Shown here piece by piece: positions 1 through 9,126 of a DNA stretch of 64,000 nt. The notes under the pieces were generated by a model. The model was not told the origin of the DNA. It was given only the letters and a program-made list of their open reading frames with translations, and ran no database searches. A program made the position numbers and the translations under genes. The stretch comes from an uncultured Desulfuromonadales bacterium (GTDB lineage: Bacteria > Desulfobacterota > Desulfuromonadia > Geobacterales > Pseudopelobacteraceae), in the NCBI GenBank assembly GCA_903868145.1, contig CAIPTY010000010.1, positions 1 through 64,000 of the forward strand, given 5' to 3'. The first letter of the stretch is position 1. Every line of letters begins with the position of its first letter.

Positions 1-28
1 ACAGTGAGCACATATCGAGGAGAAACAG

Positions 29-169
29 ATGAAAGTAATCGCGATAAACGGCAGCCCAAGGAAGAAATGGAACACCGCCATGCTGCTTGAACAGGCTCTT
101 GAAGGCGCAGCGTCTCAAGGAGCCGAGACGGAACTTATTCATCTCTATGATCTTGATTTCAAGGGATGA
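29..169 (+). pseudogene. Truncated flavodoxin-fold / iron-sulfur flavoprotein N-terminus
   Basis: A good Shine-Dalgarno (AGGAG) precedes an ATG and a 46-codon reading frame beginning MKVIAINGSPRKKWNTAML, which is the FMN-phosphate-binding start of the NADPH-dependent FMN reductase / iron-sulfur flavoprotein family. Members are normally about 180-250 residues. Here the frame ends at TGA after DLDFKG, close to where relatives have a GCxxCxxC cluster. The DNA after the stop does not continue the family in any frame I checked, so this is a remnant and not a whole protein. The gene identity is secure at family level; the cause of truncation is inferred. Confidence 0.7.
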
Positions 170-325
170 ACGATTATACTCCCGTTACATAATTTAAAAC
201 AGACTGTTTTTTTTGACTTCAAGCGAATATAGTCATCGTAGGTGGCGCACCTGTATGGATGTTTTATTGGCAGACCAGATGGACGGTGGATCTGGAAGTT
301 GGTGGCTGTACCATGGGAGGATCGC

Positions 326-424
326 ATGTCAGAGGACGTTCCGCCAGTTAATTTGCCCTTTTCGGTATTTGGTTACGGTATCGAATGTGCGGTTCTCCCT
401 TCAGGACAAAGCGAGGTGAACTGA
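326..424 (+). CDS. Possible 32-residue small ORF
   Basis: An ATG preceded by GGAGG at good spacing opens a 32-codon frame (MSEDVPPVNLPFSVFGYGIE...) whose TGA stop lies one base before the ATG of the next small ORF. The arrangement could be translationally coupled. I recognise no family and the frame may be chance, since the region follows a decayed gene. Confidence 0.2.
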   Translation: MSEDVPPVNLPFSVFGYGIECAVLPSGQSEVN

Positions 425-425
425 G

Positions 426-596
426 ATGGGAAGAATGATCGATAGAGAAAGACAGGTAAGATTCATGATTAATCTGGATCGCAGGCTCGGAGAGAGGCGG
501 TCTCAAGAAGAGGATTCCGGTGCGTGGCAGATAGTCGATGCCTTCTGGAATAAGGCCGCCTATCGAAGGCGTAGCGGTTCAAGGAGGGGTGATTGA
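426..596 (+). CDS. Small Arg-rich hypothetical protein (56 aa)
   Basis: A 56-codon frame starting MGRMIDRERQVRF with a GAGGTG stretch just upstream. The product is very basic, with two RR-type patches (RRLGERR and YRRRSGSRRG) around a short acidic and aromatic middle. Short proteins with repeated RRSGxRR motifs occur in Geobacter-type genomes, but I cannot assign a function. It is followed by a hairpin at 659-703 that could end its transcript. Moderate-to-low confidence because of size. Confidence 0.4.
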   Translation: MGRMIDRERQVRFMINLDRRLGERRSQEEDSGAWQIVDAFWNKAAYRRRSGSRRGD

Positions 597-658
597 TCGG
601 ACAGATTCAGCAGGTTGGTGGTAACGTACGGGATATTCACAAGGAGCATTACCAATTT

Positions 659-703
659 AAGCCCCCCGGCAGTGTACTTTAAAAAGTTCACGCAGGGGGG
701 CTT
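659..703. terminator. Long bidirectional hairpin between convergent genes
   Basis: Arms AAGCCCCCC (659-667) and GGGGGGCTT (695-703) pair perfectly, and the interior (GTGTACTTT / AAAAAGTTCAC) also pairs with one mismatch, giving a hairpin of about 20 bp. It lies between plus-strand small ORFs and the 3' end of the minus-strand kinase at 745, a natural place for a two-way terminator. Confidence 0.6.
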
Positions 704-744
704 CCTCATATTTCAGAGGCTGTAAGATTCGCTGTGAAAACAGC

Positions 745-2835
745 TCACTGTTTGGCGGTGATCAGGCGAGGCGGCTGATCATTCTTGAGAGAACTGAGTA
801 TAACCTTTTGTAAATCAGCCATATTGACCGGCTTGCTTATGTAATCATCCATACCGGCCTTGAGACACTTTTCCCGGTCGCCCTGCATGGCGTTGGCGGT
901 CATCGCTACTACCGGTATCGTGTGGTTGAGAACTTGGGATGCGGGGTCGCGAATGACATGCGTGGCTTCATAGCCATCCATTACCGGCATCTGGCAATCC
1001 ATCAGCACCAGGTCATATGGAATCAGCTCCAGAGCCTTTATAGCTTCGCTGCCGTTGGCGACCACATCGACTGCAAGCCCCATTTTTTTCAAGAGCGCCA
1101 CTGCCACCATCTGGTTTACGCTATTGTCCTCGGCCAGCAGCACCCGTTTTTTCAGACCGGCGGCTTCCGCGACAACATGACAGGTCACTATGGGAGCAGA
1201 TCCCGAATCGGTGGATGTCCCATGCCCCATCACGAGTGAGAGGCAGTCTCTCATCGTGTCCTGTCGGGTTGGTTTGGTCAGGTATCCAGCAAAACCGATT
1301 TTTTCCATTACCTGCCGATCACCGCGCCACCCCTGGGATGTAAGCATTATCATTCGTGTCGCGGCAAAATCAGGGTTGTTGCGGACGCGCTGACCCAATT
1401 CCGCACCATCCATGCCGGGCATCTGGAAATCTATGATAGCAGCATCAAACGGCATCCCTTTCGAAACCGCATCCTGAAGCTGATCAAGTGCGGTAAAACC
1501 GTTTGTGGCGGTGGCGTTGCGGCATCCCCAACTCTCAAGCAGGGTAATCAGCAGGAAACGGCTGGTCGCATTATCATCAACAACAAGGACGTTTTTACCG
1601 GTAATATCAGCAAACGTTGCCGCCTTGGGCTCAATGGCAGGCTCTTCGATAACTTTCTTCAATACAACGGTAAACCAGAACCGGGATCCGGAACCCTCGG
1701 TGCTTGTTACGCAGATGTCACCACCCATCAGCTCGCAGAGCTGCTTGCAGATAGCCAGACCCAGACCGGTGCCGCCGTATTTTCGGGTGGTGCTGCCGTC
1801 TGCCTGTGTGAAGGGATCAAAAATGGTATCCAGACGATCCTCCGGAATGCCGATGCCCGTATCCTTTACCGAGATTCGTATGATCGCCTGAGATTCCGTC
1901 TGCGACTCCAGTTCAGCCATGATGAATACTTCACCGGAACTGGTGAACTTGAGGGCGTTGCCGGCCAGATTGATTATGATCTGACGGATTCTTCCCGGAT
2001 CACCCTTCAACATTTGCGGCATGTTCGGATCGGTCAGGCAGAGCAGTTCCAGACCTTTCTCCAGTGCACGGGTGGAAAGCATCTCTGCCGTTTCGTCCAG
2101 AGTGGTTCTCACGTCGAACGTGATTTCTTCCAGGTCGAGCTTCCGTGCCTCGATTTTTGAGAAATCCAGGATATCGTTTATCAATGCCAGGAGCGATTCG
2201 CCGCTGGAGCGAATGATACCTGCATACGTGGCCTGAATGGGCGAGAGCAGCGTATCGAGAAGAAGCCCTGTCATACCGATCACGCCATTCATAGGGGTTC
2301 GGATCTCGTGGCTCATGGTGGCCAGAAATTCGCTTTTGGCACGTGTCGCCTCTTTCGCATCCAGCAGGGCCGCTTCAAGCTGGGCATTTTTTCCTGCCAG
2401 CTCTATTGAAAAATCATGAAGCTTCTTTTCTGCAGATTTAATCTGGGTCAGTGCGGCGTTTTTCTGTAACAGATTTTGTATGCGCAGGGTTATTTCAAGA
2501 GGGTCATACGGCTTTGTGATAAAGTCATCAGCGCCATTTTCCAGCGACCGGATGGCGTCTTCCCGATTGCCGGCCTGGACAATGACCGGGATGGAACCGA
2601 ATTGCGATGACAACCTGAGGCTGACAAGCATCTCTTTACCGTTCATGACCGGCATTTCAAGATCCAGAAGAATCAGGGCAACGTCGGGGTACTGATTCAA
2701 CAGATCCAACCCTTCACGGCCATTGACGGCCATGAGGAAATGCTCAAAATGCCCGGCAAGTAGATGCCGCAGTATTTCGCGATTCATCTCCTCGTCGTCG
2801 ACCACCAGAATCCAGCCTGCGTTCAATTTTGACAT
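745..2835 (-). CDS. Hybrid sensor histidine kinase, REC-HisKA-HATPase-REC-REC
   Basis: Cytoplasmic hybrid kinase with no membrane segment. Numbered from the longest open frame (713 codons from 2886): receiver 1 at about 25-140 (phospho-Asp 75 in LILLDLEMP), a coiled-coil linker, dimerisation/phosphoacceptor motif SHEIRTP with His193, a catalytic ATPase domain (DTGIGIP about 342, GGTGLGLAI about 371), then two more receivers with Asp486 and Asp630. The ATG at 2835 overlaps the end of the upstream response regulator by 13 bases; a GGGGAGG lies only one base before it, so the TTG at 2826, which overlaps the upstream stop as TTGA, is an alternative start. The N-terminal receiver suggests it takes phosphate from, or is modulated by, another kinase. 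Close in sequence to the kinase at 6352-9126. Confidence 0.93.
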   Translation of the reverse strand: MSKLNAGWILVVDDEEMNREILRHLLAGHFEHFLMAVNGREGLDLLNQYPDVALILLDLEMPVMNGKEMLVSLRLSSQFGSIPVIVQAGNREDAIRSLENGADDFITKPYDPLEITLRIQNLLQKNAALTQIKSAEKKLHDFSIELAGKNAQLEAALLDAKEATRAKSEFLATMSHEIRTPMNGVIGMTGLLLDTLLSPIQATYAGIIRSSGESLLALINDILDFSKIEARKLDLEEITFDVRTTLDETAEMLSTRALEKGLELLCLTDPNMPQMLKGDPGRIRQIIINLAGNALKFTSSGEVFIMAELESQTESQAIIRISVKDTGIGIPEDRLDTIFDPFTQADGSTTRKYGGTGLGLAICKQLCELMGGDICVTSTEGSGSRFWFTVVLKKVIEEPAIEPKAATFADITGKNVLVVDDNATSRFLLITLLESWGCRNATATNGFTALDQLQDAVSKGMPFDAAIIDFQMPGMDGAELGQRVRNNPDFAATRMIMLTSQGWRGDRQVMEKIGFAGYLTKPTRQDTMRDCLSLVMGHGTSTDSGSAPIVTCHVVAEAAGLKKRVLLAEDNSVNQMVAVALLKKMGLAVDVVANGSEAIKALELIPYDLVLMDCQMPVMDGYEATHVIRDPASQVLNHTIPVVAMTANAMQGDREKCLKAGMDDYISKPVNMADLQKVILSSLKNDQPPRLITAKQ

Positions 2836-3467
2836 GCCTCCCCAATCCTTGTACTTCCGTAATGCGACTCCAGACAGCCCGGACATATACTGTGGCTGAA
2901 TTGCGCTTCGGAATTATCGCTTATGTAAACCTCAAGCTGTTTCCAGTTATCGAAGTCGGTGCGTATCTGTTTGCAGTGCATACATATCGTGATGATACCC
3001 TCCAGCCGTCTCATTCTCGAAAGCGCTGCCTCAAGCTCCCCGTTTTTATGAACAAGCTCATCCCTCTGTCTCCTGACAAGGTCGTTGCGCCGCTTGAATT
3101 GAATGTGGTTTTTCACCCGGAGCCTCACAATTGCGGGATTAAAGGGTTTTGTCAGGTAATCGTGGGCGCCAAGTTCCAGTCCCTTTGCTTCACATTCCTC
3201 TTCTGCCATCACGGTAATGAAGAGCACCGGAATATTGTGGAGCTGCGGGTTTTGAAGAATTTGCCGGAAAACTTCAAAACCATCCATCTTCGGCAGAAAG
3301 ATATCAAGCAGGATGACATCAGGCTGCTGGGCCTCGGCAATCACCAGTGCCGATTCTCCGCACGTGGCCTGCAATATCTCGTAGTCGGGAGCAAGAAAGT
3401 GGCACAAACTTTCCACGCTTATCGGCTCATCGTCTACAATCAGCACCTTCCCTTTTGATGATGTCAT
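2823..3467 (-). CDS. Response regulator with C-terminal Cys4 motif
   Basis: A 214-residue protein: receiver domain (VDDEP acidic pair, Asp55 in VILLDIFLP, Lys in TKPF), a coiled coil at about 122-155, then a C-terminal segment with C162xxC165 and C195xxC198 around [20 protein letters not shown]. This tail, probably metal-binding, recurs at the ends of many bacterial PAS/REC signalling proteins, but its role is not established. There is no DNA-binding domain. The start at 3467 has GGAGG ten bases upstream; an earlier in-frame ATG (3497) lacks one. It precedes and overlaps the hybrid kinase, so the two are likely co-translated partners. Confidence 0.9.
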   Translation of the reverse strand: MTSSKGKVLIVDDEPISVESLCHFLAPDYEILQATCGESALVIAEAQQPDVILLDIFLPKMDGFEVFRQILQNPQLHNIPVLFITVMAEEECEAKGLELGAHDYLTKPFNPAIVRLRVKNHIQFKRRNDLVRRQRDELVHKNGELEAALSRMRRLEGIITICMHCKQIRTDFDNWKQLEVYISDNSEAQFSHSICPGCLESHYGSTRIGEACQN

Positions 3468-3510
3468 GGTGTCAGCGCCTCCTTCAACGCTTGTCATGAG
3501 TCAACGCCTG

Positions 3511-3735
3511 TCAGAACTTGATCTGTATCCGCTTTCTTCCGCCCTCTTCTTCTTTACACCAGAGAAGGGTTTTCCTGGCTCGAAGGCACCAGTCCCTGAT
3601 GTCGCTTTCAAATGTCGAGCAGTCCGCAACAACTTCAAGTATTTCGCCTTGTTTCATCTTGATCGCCATAACGGTTACCTTCAGGTTTGGCAGGGGACAT
3701 TTCATACCGACGCAGTTCAGAACTTGTATGGACAT
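3511..3735 (-). CDS. TusA/SirA-like sulfur-carrier family protein
   Basis: A 74-residue protein beginning MSIQVLNCVGMKCPLPNLK. The CPxP motif with Cys13 and the following alpha/beta pattern define the TusA (SirA/YeeD, UPF0033) family, whose Cys carries persulfide sulfur in tRNA thiolation or sulfur trafficking. GGGAG lies 8 bases before the chosen ATG; the longer frame from 3843 is rejected because it would run into the chemoreceptor gene. The C-terminus is unusually rich in Lys and Arg (EEEGGRKRIQIKF). It sits between a chemoreceptor and a response regulator, all on the minus strand, an odd setting for a sulfur carrier. Confidence 0.85.
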   Translation of the reverse strand: MSIQVLNCVGMKCPLPNLKVTVMAIKMKQGEILEVVADCSTFESDIRDWCLRARKTLLWCKEEEGGRKRIQIKF

Positions 3736-3799
3736 CCAGATTTTCTCCCTTTTATTGTGATGTGTATGTGCAGGAATGCTCTCCCCGGGCATACTGACG

Positions 3800-5437
3800 C
3801 TATAGCTTGAACTGACGCACCAGGCGCTGCAACTCTTCGGCATTGCCCCTCAACTGCGCCGCTGCCGTGGCGGATTCGTGGGCCCCGAGGGAGGTCTGCT
3901 GCACAACTTCGGTGATCTGCAGCATGTTGCCGGATATCTCGTGGGTTGTGGCGGTCTGCTCTTCGGCAGCGGTGGCAATCTGGTTGACCTGTATAGATAA
4001 CTCATTGATTTCCAGGAGAATATCAATCAATGCATGGCCGGATTTAGCTGCTTCCATCGTGCCGGTTTCCACCTGCTGAACACCCAGTTCCATGGCAGCG
4101 ACGGCGCCTTTGGTTTCCTTCTGGATCGCCTTGATCATTTCACTGATCTCCCTGGTGGCACGGGTGGTGCGCTCCGCCAGGGCACGGACTTCATCGGCGA
4201 CAACGGCAAAGCCGCGCCCCTGTTCACCTGCGCGGGCGGCTTCGATAGCGGCGTTCAGAGCCAGCAGGTTGGTCTGGTCGGCGATATCTTCAATCGTTCC
4301 GATGATGGCGCCGATCTGATCGGAACGGGCGCCGAGGGTTTCCACCGTCCTGGCCGATTCCTGAACATTGACGGCAATCTGATTCATAACGGCAACGGTT
4401 TTCTCAACTACTTCTGCCCCGTCACTCGCCGACTGCGATGCCTGTTGCGCCCCTTCGGCAGCCTTGAGGCAGTTATGTGCGATGTCGCTGGATGTGGCCG
4501 ACATCTCTTCTCCGGCTGTGGCAACCGTTCCAGCCTGTGCGGCAACCTCTTCAGCGCCGGTGGCGATCCGTTCGGCGGTGCTATGCAGTTGACTGGAAGC
4601 AGAGGCAACCTGGCTGGAAGTGGAGGAAATCTGGCTGATGATGCCGTGGAGCCTGTCGATGAATTGATTGAACATCCGGCTGACCTGGGCAATTTCGTCA
4701 CTGCCGCCCGCTTCAAGACGCTTGGTCAGATCGCCTTCACCCTGGGCGATATCGGTGGTGCGTTCGAGGAAGACTGCCAGCGGTCTGGTGATGGAGCGGG
4801 TAATAAGGGTTGCGAGAATCATGGCAAGAATAAATGCGATAACGGCCAGCACGACAATGGTCATCTGAATCTTTCCGCTGCTGGCAATGGCCTCCTTGAC
4901 AGTCGTTTCCATCCGCTTGTCGATCTCCCCGGCGAATTCGATTATCATTTTTTGCGCTTCTTCTGCCGGTTTCTTATACGCCTCCATTGCCTTGTTGCCA
5001 TCCTGCGGCGTGGTGATCACACCCGCTTTTATCTGCCCGTAAACCGTGACGAAGCCGGTCTCGTACTCTTTTATCAGCTTTCTGACGGCGATGATGGTCT
5101 CCTTGTCTTTCGGGGTATCCACCAGTTTTTCCAACTGATCAATCCGTTTATGAAAGCGCTCACCGTTGTCAGCGAACTTCTTCGCGTATTCTTCAATTTT
5201 GGCGCGGTCGTCGATATTGAGAAACAGATCCTTCTCGTAGCGGCGGAAGATGTTCATGTTGGCCCGCGTCCGCTGGGCGTATTCAACCTGCTTGGCATCA
5301 TCATTGGCAACGTCATGGAGGTGAAACTTCATCTTTTCCATGCCGACATAACCGGCGACACCGATGGCGGTAATAAGCAGCAACATGATGGCGAAGGCAG
5401 CAATAAGGCGAGTACTGATTTTCAGGCCTGCAAGCAT
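3800..5437 (-). CDS. Methyl-accepting chemotaxis protein
   Basis: A 545-residue chemoreceptor: transmembrane helix at about 10-30, a helical periplasmic sensor of the four-helix-bundle type (about 31-190), second membrane helix at about 191-213, HAMP, then a long cytoplasmic coiled coil with the signalling hairpin ([18 protein letters not shown]) that contacts CheA and CheW. It ends LVRQFKL without a CheR-tethering pentapeptide. GGAG lies 7 bases before the ATG. The cluster orientation suggests it is first in an operon with the TusA-like protein, the response regulator and the hybrid kinase. Ligand unknown. Confidence 0.95.
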   Translation of the reverse strand: MLAGLKISTRLIAAFAIMLLLITAIGVAGYVGMEKMKFHLHDVANDDAKQVEYAQRTRANMNIFRRYEKDLFLNIDDRAKIEEYAKKFADNGERFHKRIDQLEKLVDTPKDKETIIAVRKLIKEYETGFVTVYGQIKAGVITTPQDGNKAMEAYKKPAEEAQKMIIEFAGEIDKRMETTVKEAIASSGKIQMTIVVLAVIAFILAMILATLITRSITRPLAVFLERTTDIAQGEGDLTKRLEAGGSDEIAQVSRMFNQFIDRLHGIISQISSTSSQVASASSQLHSTAERIATGAEEVAAQAGTVATAGEEMSATSSDIAHNCLKAAEGAQQASQSASDGAEVVEKTVAVMNQIAVNVQESARTVETLGARSDQIGAIIGTIEDIADQTNLLALNAAIEAARAGEQGRGFAVVADEVRALAERTTRATREISEMIKAIQKETKGAVAAMELGVQQVETGTMEAAKSGHALIDILLEINELSIQVNQIATAAEEQTATTHEISGNMLQITEVVQQTSLGAHESATAAAQLRGNAEELQRLVRQFKL

Positions 5438-5493
5438 ATTTTTTCTCCGTTCATTGCGGTACTGCGAAGCAGGTAAACAGATTATTGCGGCTG

Positions 5494-5558
5494 TTAAAAT
5501 ACGCCGATAGTGTCACGTTGTATATTCATGAAAACCATTAGATGGCGATTTTTTTTTG
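5494..5558. repeat. Copy 1 of a 60-65 bp element upstream of signalling genes
   Basis: This stretch upstream of the chemoreceptor matches 11480-11543, upstream of the kinase at 9126-11213, almost base for base. Shared blocks include TAAAATAC, GTCACG/GACACG, GAAAACCATTAGATGGC and a final T-run. Both copies are oriented the same way relative to the downstream minus-strand gene. It may be a shared promoter or regulator site; I could not match it to a known sigma-factor consensus. Confidence 0.6.
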
Positions 5559-5590
5559 CACCAGTGTCCCCGTTGCAGGCCATTTTGCTC

Positions 5591-5635
5591 TTGCTTTATG
5601 ACACCAAAAATCATACTATCTGATTATCTGATTAT
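5591..5635 (+). promoter_or_regulatory. VapBC promoter with tandem operator
   Basis: A -35-like TTGCTT (5591-5596) and -10-like TACTAT (5614-5619) are 17 bases apart. Directly downstream are two perfect, adjacent copies of CTGATTAT (5620-5635), then GGAGG before the antitoxin ATG. Tandem sites overlapping the start of transcription are typical autoregulatory targets for a toxin-antitoxin complex. Confidence 0.5.
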
Positions 5636-5646
5636 CGGAGGAAGCT

Positions 5647-5910
5647 ATGCAAACAGTTACCGCAACGGATCTTTCCCGTAATTTTCGCGTTATGCTTAAT
5701 CGAGTTGAATTTCAGCACGAAGAACTGCTTATCGTGCGAAATAATTCTCCCGTAGCCCGTCTTCTCCCTGACCTTGCGACAATGACGGCTGCAGAAGCCT
5801 TTGCCGACCTGTATTGCACTCTCCCAAAGGAGGCGGGAGAACAATGGCTCGCTGACAGCCGCATTGATGAAACGGTGGATGGCGAGGTGCGTAACCCATG
5901 GGCGTCCTGA
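5647..5910 (+). CDS. Antitoxin of a VapBC-type pair (Phd/YefM-like fold)
   Basis: An 87-residue protein whose N-terminus (MQTVTATDLSRNFRVMLNRV followed by an E-E-L-L-I-V-R-N-N-S-P-V-A stretch) matches the Phd/YefM DNA-binding antitoxin pattern; the C-terminal half would wrap the toxin. GGAGG is well placed before the ATG. It overlaps the PIN toxin gene by 13 bases, so the two are co-translated. It should neutralise the toxin and repress its own promoter through the tandem CTGATTAT repeats. Confidence 0.85.
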   Translation: MQTVTATDLSRNFRVMLNRVEFQHEELLIVRNNSPVARLLPDLATMTAAEAFADLYCTLPKEAGEQWLADSRIDETVDGEVRNPWAS

Positions 5911-6302
5911 TTGACACATGCATTTGGATCGACGTCGAGCAGGGAAAGCTTTCCCCTGCTGATATTGCTGCCGTCACCGGAAAAGAGCCGGTTTTTCTCT
6001 CACCGATTACAATTGCAGAGCTGAAATTCGGTGCTGAATGTGCTGCAACTGAGGCGATACGGCAGCAACGCCTGGCTTCCCTTGCCAGAATACGTATCAA
6101 ACCGGTACTGAGGATGGATGCGACTACCGGTGAAATTTTTGGTTCCCTGGCCGCCCAATTGAAAATGAGCGGTATAAACCCACGTCCACGCATACAGGAC
6201 ATCTGGCTTGCCAGTCAGGCAATTCAACAGGGGTTTTCTTTTCTTACCCGCAATCTACGCGATTTTAAAGATATTCCGGGTCTGATCGTGCTTACGGTGT
6301 AA
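5898..6302 (+). CDS. vapC: PIN-domain ribonuclease toxin, VapC family
   Basis: A 134-residue single PIN domain. The acidic metal-binding residues expected of VapC are present: Asp in LIDTCIWID near the N-terminus, Glu in TIAELKFG, Asp in RIQDIWLASQA and the terminal TRNLRDF. VapC enzymes are Mg-dependent RNases that cleave tRNA or rRNA. The gene is intact and overlaps the antitoxin gene. The pair is inserted between two minus-strand signalling transcription units, which suggests acquisition by transfer. Confidence 0.9.
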   Translation: MGVLIDTCIWIDVEQGKLSPADIAAVTGKEPVFLSPITIAELKFGAECAATEAIRQQRLASLARIRIKPVLRMDATTGEIFGSLAAQLKMSGINPRPRIQDIWLASQAIQQGFSFLTRNLRDFKDIPGLIVLTV

Positions 6303-6351
6303 TCCCCACCCTTCGACTCCGCCCAGGGCAGGCCGCTCAGGACACAGCACT

Positions 6352-9126
6352 TCACCCTTTCAACCACTTAGCCAACACCGCTGCCAGCTCATCCTTCTTT
6401 ACCGGTTTTGTCAGATAATCATCCATTCCGGCTTCAAGGCATTTTTCCCGGTCACCCTTCATGGCGTTGGCAGTTACGGCGATGACCGGCACCGAGTGAT
6501 TACGGACTTTAGAAACGGGACTCCGGATCATGGCGGTCGCTTCAAAGCCATCCATTTCCGGCATCTGGCTATCCATCAGCACCAGGTGATAATCGATCAG
6601 CTCCAGCGCCCGCACCGCTTCAAGGCCGTTGGCAACAACGTCGGCCCGGTATCCGAGTTTTTTCAGAATATGCTGGACAACCTTCTGATTGATGACGTTA
6701 TCTTCTGCCAGCAGGATACGAGCGATGGTGCCGGTGTACTCGGAAACGGTGTGGCGGGTTATTATGGCTTGTACCTGTGAAAAAATCTCCGAGGTTTTTG
6801 AATCCTCGGAGATTTGGTTTTGGTTTGCCCGCCCAAGAACCATTCCCAGGCAATCATGCAACTGCGACTGGCGCACCGGCTTGGTCAGGTATGCGGCAAA
6901 GCCGATCTGCTCCAGTTTTGCGGCATCCCCTCGCTGGCCGAGTGAGGTCAACATCACCATCTGGGTTGCATTCAGCAGGGGATCAGCCTTGATGCGGCGT
7001 CCAAGCTCGCAGCCGTCCATCCCCGGCATTTCATGATCCAGTACGGCAATGCGATAGGGCTCACCATGCTCCACCGCCTCATGCAGGAGAGCCAGCCCGG
7101 TTTCGCCATCAGCGGCGGCTTCATAGCAGCACCCCCAGTGGCTAAGCAGCGTGATCATCAGCATCCGGTTGGTGGCGTTGTCATCGACAACCAGCACGTT
7201 GGTGCCGTGGATGTCGGCGTGCGCCAAAACCTCCGAGGTTTTGAAAGCATCGAAGGTTGACTTCTCGAATTTCGCGGTAAACCAGAAGGTCGAACCTTTC
7301 CCCTCTTCACTCTCGATACCGATCTCACCCCCCATCATTTCCGTCAACTGTTTGCAGATCGCCAGCCCCAGACCGGTACCGCCGTATTTGCGGGTGGTGG
7401 AACCGTCAACCTGGGTAAAGGGGGCAAAGATTGCGGCGCGTCGGGTCTCGGGAATGCCGATGCCGGTATCGCTGACGGCAAAACGAACTACGACGACGTT
7501 GTCAATTTCCGTTTCAAGATCCGCGCTGATAACGATCTCACCGGCATGGGTGAACTTGACGGCATTTCCGGCTAGATTGGTGATGATCTGGCGCAGTCTC
7601 CCCGGATCACCCTTCAGATGGGACGGCACGGCAGGATCGATCCGGCAGATCAGTTCCAGCCCGGCGTCCGACGTTCGCAAGGAAAGCATTTCTACCGTGT
7701 CATCAAGCGTGGTGCGCAGATCGAAATCGAGTATTTCCATATCCAGCTTGCCCGCTTCAATTTTGGAAAAATCCAGAATATCATTGATCAGGCTCAGCAG
7801 GTTTTCACCGCTTTTGTTCACGATTTCGGCATATTGACGCTGCTCCGCACTCAGCTCAGTATCGAGCAGCAGACCGGTCATCCCGATTACACCATTCATG
7901 GGGGTGCGGATTTCATGGCTCATGGTGGCCAGAAACATGCTCTTGGCCTGGGTCGCATGCTCTGCGGTTATCAGAGCCCCACCCAGTTCGGCGTTTTTCT
8001 GTTCCATCAACACGGAAAAGGCCAGCAGCTTTTCCTCGGCATTTTTGCGGGCGGTAATGTCTTCCTTGATAGCCAAATAATGCGTTGTGGCTCCATGCTC
8101 ATCAAGAAGCGGTGAAATCGCGGCACGCTCCCAGAATAACGTGCCGTCCTTGGCTTTATTACGGAATTCCCCCTGCCACGTGTTACCCGACCTGATCGTT
8201 GACCATAGATCCTTGTGTAAATCGGGTGCATTTTTACCCGAATCAAGGATGCGGGGATTTTTGCCGATGGCTTCTTCGGCTGTATAGCCGGTCAGCTCGG
8301 TGAATTTGGGGTTTACGAATTCTATTGAACCCTGAAGATCGGTAATCACGATGGTCACTGGGCTCTGTTCGACAGCGCGTGACAACTTGCGCAATTTTTC
8401 CTCTGCCAGTTCGATGGTCCTGTTTTTGTTTTTCAGCATCAGATAAACCATCAGTCCGATTGAGAGGCCGGCAAAAATGAGGATGAACGATGCGCCGATA
8501 AAAAACATGATGTTGGTACGGAACTCCGTCTGAACGACCTTTTGACGCTCTTCCATAACAAGCGCGATGTCGTCAATATAGTTGCCGGTTCCCACAACCC
8601 AGCCCCAGGGCTTGAATTCAAGTGAATAACCCCGTTTGGGAAGCGGCGTATCGCTGCCTGCCTTGGGAAACCAGTAATCGGTGTATCCCCCTTTGTCCTT
8701 GCGCCCCTGATCGATAATCTCCCTTATGAGATATTTACCCTTCACGTCCTGCAGATCGAATCTGTTTTTCCCTTCGACCGCTTTGCCAAGCAGCACGACA
8801 TTGGTACCATCGACGGTATCAATCCAGAAGTAGCCTTCCTTCTGGTAGCGGAGTTGCCGGATCAGATCAGCTCCCTGTTTTTTCGCTTCTTCACGTGCGA
8901 TTTCCCTTTTGGCGGCGCGCGACTCCAACGTAGCAAGCAGGCTGACGGCGGTCTGCACCTGCCCTTTAATCATCAGGTCATAGTCATTCAGGAGAGCCTT
9001 TTTCTGACTGGCAAGCGCTGCATCTGAGATCAGATGCATGCGGTAAACCGCGATGCCGGAAAGTGTGGCGAGTGCAATTAATGAGGCGATAAAAACCGTC
9101 AGCAAAAGTTTTGCTTTGATGTTCAT
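6352..9126 (-). CDS. Membrane hybrid histidine kinase, Cache-PAS-HisKA-HATPase-REC-REC
   Basis: A 924-residue kinase: transmembrane helix about 6-28, single Cache-type periplasmic sensor (about 35-200, with the [10 protein letters not shown] and [13 protein letters not shown] motifs of sCache_2), second helix about 206-232, PAS (about 250-360), phosphoacceptor SHEIRTP with His404, ATPase domain, and two receivers with Asp697 and Asp852. sCache_2 sensors commonly bind small carboxylates. The start codon overlaps the stop of the upstream kinase gene (TGATG at 9124-9128), so the two kinases are translationally coupled. Receptor ligand and output are unknown. Confidence 0.95.
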   Translation of the reverse strand: MNIKAKLLLTVFIASLIALATLSGIAVYRMHLISDAALASQKKALLNDYDLMIKGQVQTAVSLLATLESRAAKREIAREEAKKQGADLIRQLRYQKEGYFWIDTVDGTNVVLLGKAVEGKNRFDLQDVKGKYLIREIIDQGRKDKGGYTDYWFPKAGSDTPLPKRGYSLEFKPWGWVVGTGNYIDDIALVMEERQKVVQTEFRTNIMFFIGASFILIFAGLSIGLMVYLMLKNKNRTIELAEEKLRKLSRAVEQSPVTIVITDLQGSIEFVNPKFTELTGYTAEEAIGKNPRILDSGKNAPDLHKDLWSTIRSGNTWQGEFRNKAKDGTLFWERAAISPLLDEHGATTHYLAIKEDITARKNAEEKLLAFSVLMEQKNAELGGALITAEHATQAKSMFLATMSHEIRTPMNGVIGMTGLLLDTELSAEQRQYAEIVNKSGENLLSLINDILDFSKIEAGKLDMEILDFDLRTTLDDTVEMLSLRTSDAGLELICRIDPAVPSHLKGDPGRLRQIITNLAGNAVKFTHAGEIVISADLETEIDNVVVVRFAVSDTGIGIPETRRAAIFAPFTQVDGSTTRKYGGTGLGLAICKQLTEMMGGEIGIESEEGKGSTFWFTAKFEKSTFDAFKTSEVLAHADIHGTNVLVVDDNATNRMLMITLLSHWGCCYEAAADGETGLALLHEAVEHGEPYRIAVLDHEMPGMDGCELGRRIKADPLLNATQMVMLTSLGQRGDAAKLEQIGFAAYLTKPVRQSQLHDCLGMVLGRANQNQISEDSKTSEIFSQVQAIITRHTVSEYTGTIARILLAEDNVINQKVVQHILKKLGYRADVVANGLEAVRALELIDYHLVLMDSQMPEMDGFEATAMIRSPVSKVRNHSVPVIAVTANAMKGDREKCLEAGMDDYLTKPVKKDELAAVLAKWLKG

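Noticed and set aside
29-210. TGA at 167-169 as a selenocysteine codon
   Set aside because: The sequence after the TGA does not continue the flavoprotein family and there is no obvious SECIS-like hairpin just downstream.
4034-5476. Long plus-strand ORF (480 codons) opposite the chemoreceptor
   Set aside because: Its frame is the mirror of the minus-strand chemoreceptor, which has all domain signatures; no ribosome site and a nonsense product.
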